Of a stretch of DNA of 64,000 nt, positions 63,510-64,000 are shown in pieces. This DNA is from JAMZMI01 sp039970095 (GTDB lineage: Bacteria > Bacteroidota > Bacteroidia > Cytophagales > Cyclobacteriaceae): the NCBI GenBank assembly GCA_039970095.1, contig JBDVMP010000095.1, positions 1 to 64,000 on the forward strand, given 5' to 3'. Within the stretch, counting starts at the first letter, position 1; each line of letters opens with the position of its first letter. The notes beneath the pieces are model-generated. The model saw only the letters and a list, made by a program, of their open reading frames with translations. It had not been told where the DNA came from and ran no database searches. Both the position numbers and the translations under genes were made by a program.

Positions 63510-64000
63510 TCAGCTTCTTACATAAGCTTTGATTGTGGCTATTTCTTTTCCTTCGCTCGTGCCATGAGGTCTGATGATGTATTGGTCCACATTTGCAGGG
63601 ATAATAAATGTCTCAGCATAATTGACAATGAAAGGTTCGAATGAGTGGCTTGGGCTTTCTACCATAGCCTGATCTCCTTCTACAAGGCTGATGACGTGTA
63701 CCGTAGCTTCTGTTTTGTGTAAAACAGGTTTCTTAAACCAATGTCTTCTGGTTTCTATAAACTCTGTGTTGTGCAACCCGGTGCGCTCTTCTCTCCAGCC
63801 ATCTCCGCTGGCCACTTGATCTATTTTATTCACCAGTTCTCTTTTTACCCAGTCTTCATCTCGATCCATCTGAATGACCTGCTCTCCGTGATCAATATTG
63901 ATTGGTCTTGGTTTTCCGTCCATTCCTAATCGCCCCCAGTCCCATAACTTAAAAGTGAAAATATATGGAGTAGCGCTGATTTCAAGGACAACAGAGTCTT
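63510..64000 (-). CDS. Class I mannose-6-phosphate isomerase-like protein, C-terminal part
   Basis: The frame is open through the right edge, so only about the last 163 codons are visible. The visible part includes SATPYIFTFKLWDWGRLGMDGKPRPINIDH and then a C-terminal cupin-type beta domain (HVISLVEGDQAMVES, PFIVNYAETFIIPANVDQYIIRP). Class I mannose-6-phosphate isomerases interconvert fructose 6-phosphate and mannose 6-phosphate; the metal site lies mostly upstream and cannot be checked. First visible member of the sugar cluster with the MFS porter and ROK kinase. Confidence 0.8.
   Translation of the reverse strand, partial: DSVVLEISATPYIFTFKLWDWGRLGMDGKPRPINIDHGEQVIQMDRDEDWVKRELVNKIDQVASGDGWREERTGLHNTEFIETRRHWFKKPVLHKTEATVHVISLVEGDQAMVESPSHSFEPFIVNYAETFIIPANVDQYIIRPHGTSEGKEIATIKAYVRS

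Overview
The window looks like an ordinary chromosomal segment of a Bacteroidota bacterium, most likely of the order Cytophagales (a Fulvivirga-, Roseivirga- or Reichenbachiella-like marine lineage; genus not provable from sequence alone). The evidence is a type IX secretion C-terminal sorting domain on a GH16 enzyme, a TonB-dependent receptor paired with a DUF4249 lipoprotein, 800-residue FtsX/MacB-type permeases of the Bacteroidota kind, DUF2911/DUF4920/DUF2461 proteins, a TPR-type histidine kinase, near absence of Shine-Dalgarno sequences, and several Bacteroidota-type -7 boxes (TAnnTTTG). I see no rRNA, tRNA, CRISPR array, insertion sequence, prophage or plasmid genes.

Layout. 1-3.8 kb: end of a K+/H+ antiporter, two small exported or anchored unknowns, and a CHASE-PAS histidine kinase. 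3.9-7.2 kb: a GH13_18 phosphorylase closely resembling glucosylglycerate phosphorylase, behind an SSS-family symporter. 7.2-9.1 kb: an Asp/Glu-type racemase, a frameshifted DinB-like gene, a 55-residue membrane protein and a small charged protein. 9.4-12.9 kb: DUF4249 lipoprotein and TonB receptor. 13-20.8 kb: DEAD helicase, ABC-F ATPase, DUF2911 protein, polyphosphate glucokinase coupled to a 2-hydroxyacid dehydrogenase, and acyl-CoA synthetase. 20.8-23.5 kb: hybrid histidine kinase with a small His-rich membrane protein. 23.6-28.6 kb: a run of five exported or anchored proteins around a modular leucine-rich-repeat protein. 28.9-31 kb: a conserved small protein, CvfB-like S1 protein, cyclophilin and a DUF5615 PIN-like protein. 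31-34 kb: DUF4956 membrane protein, HlyD-like adaptor and TolC-like channel in one overlapping operon. 34.3-41.7 kb: sterol-desaturase-family protein, PQQ-like propeller protein, TPR histidine kinase with NarL-type regulator, DinB protein and Crp-like regulator. 42-47.4 kb: TypA/BipA GTPase, DUF1801 protein, an unknown, and a secreted GH16 laminarinase. 47.6-52.5 kb: two tandem FtsX-type permeases. 52.7-54.6 kb: DUF2461, TfoX-like and lipoprotein genes. 55.2-60.4 kb: cysE-cysM, DUF4920, flavin reductase and acetoacetyl-CoA synthetase. 60.5-64 kb: pentapeptide-repeat protein and a sugar cluster (ROK kinase, MFS sugar porter, mannose-6-phosphate isomerase-like C-terminus).

The cell this suggests imports and phosphorolyses or phosphorylates sugars and osmolyte glucosides, secretes a beta-glucanase through T9SS, and has several extracytoplasmic sensing systems. 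The two segments that best fit 'undescribed system' are the LRR exported-protein operon (23.6-28.6 kb) and the DUF4956-HlyD-TolC operon (31-34 kb). For both, the structure is visible in the sequence but the function is not. Gene starts follow homologue length, signal peptides and overlaps; they are not experimentally based.
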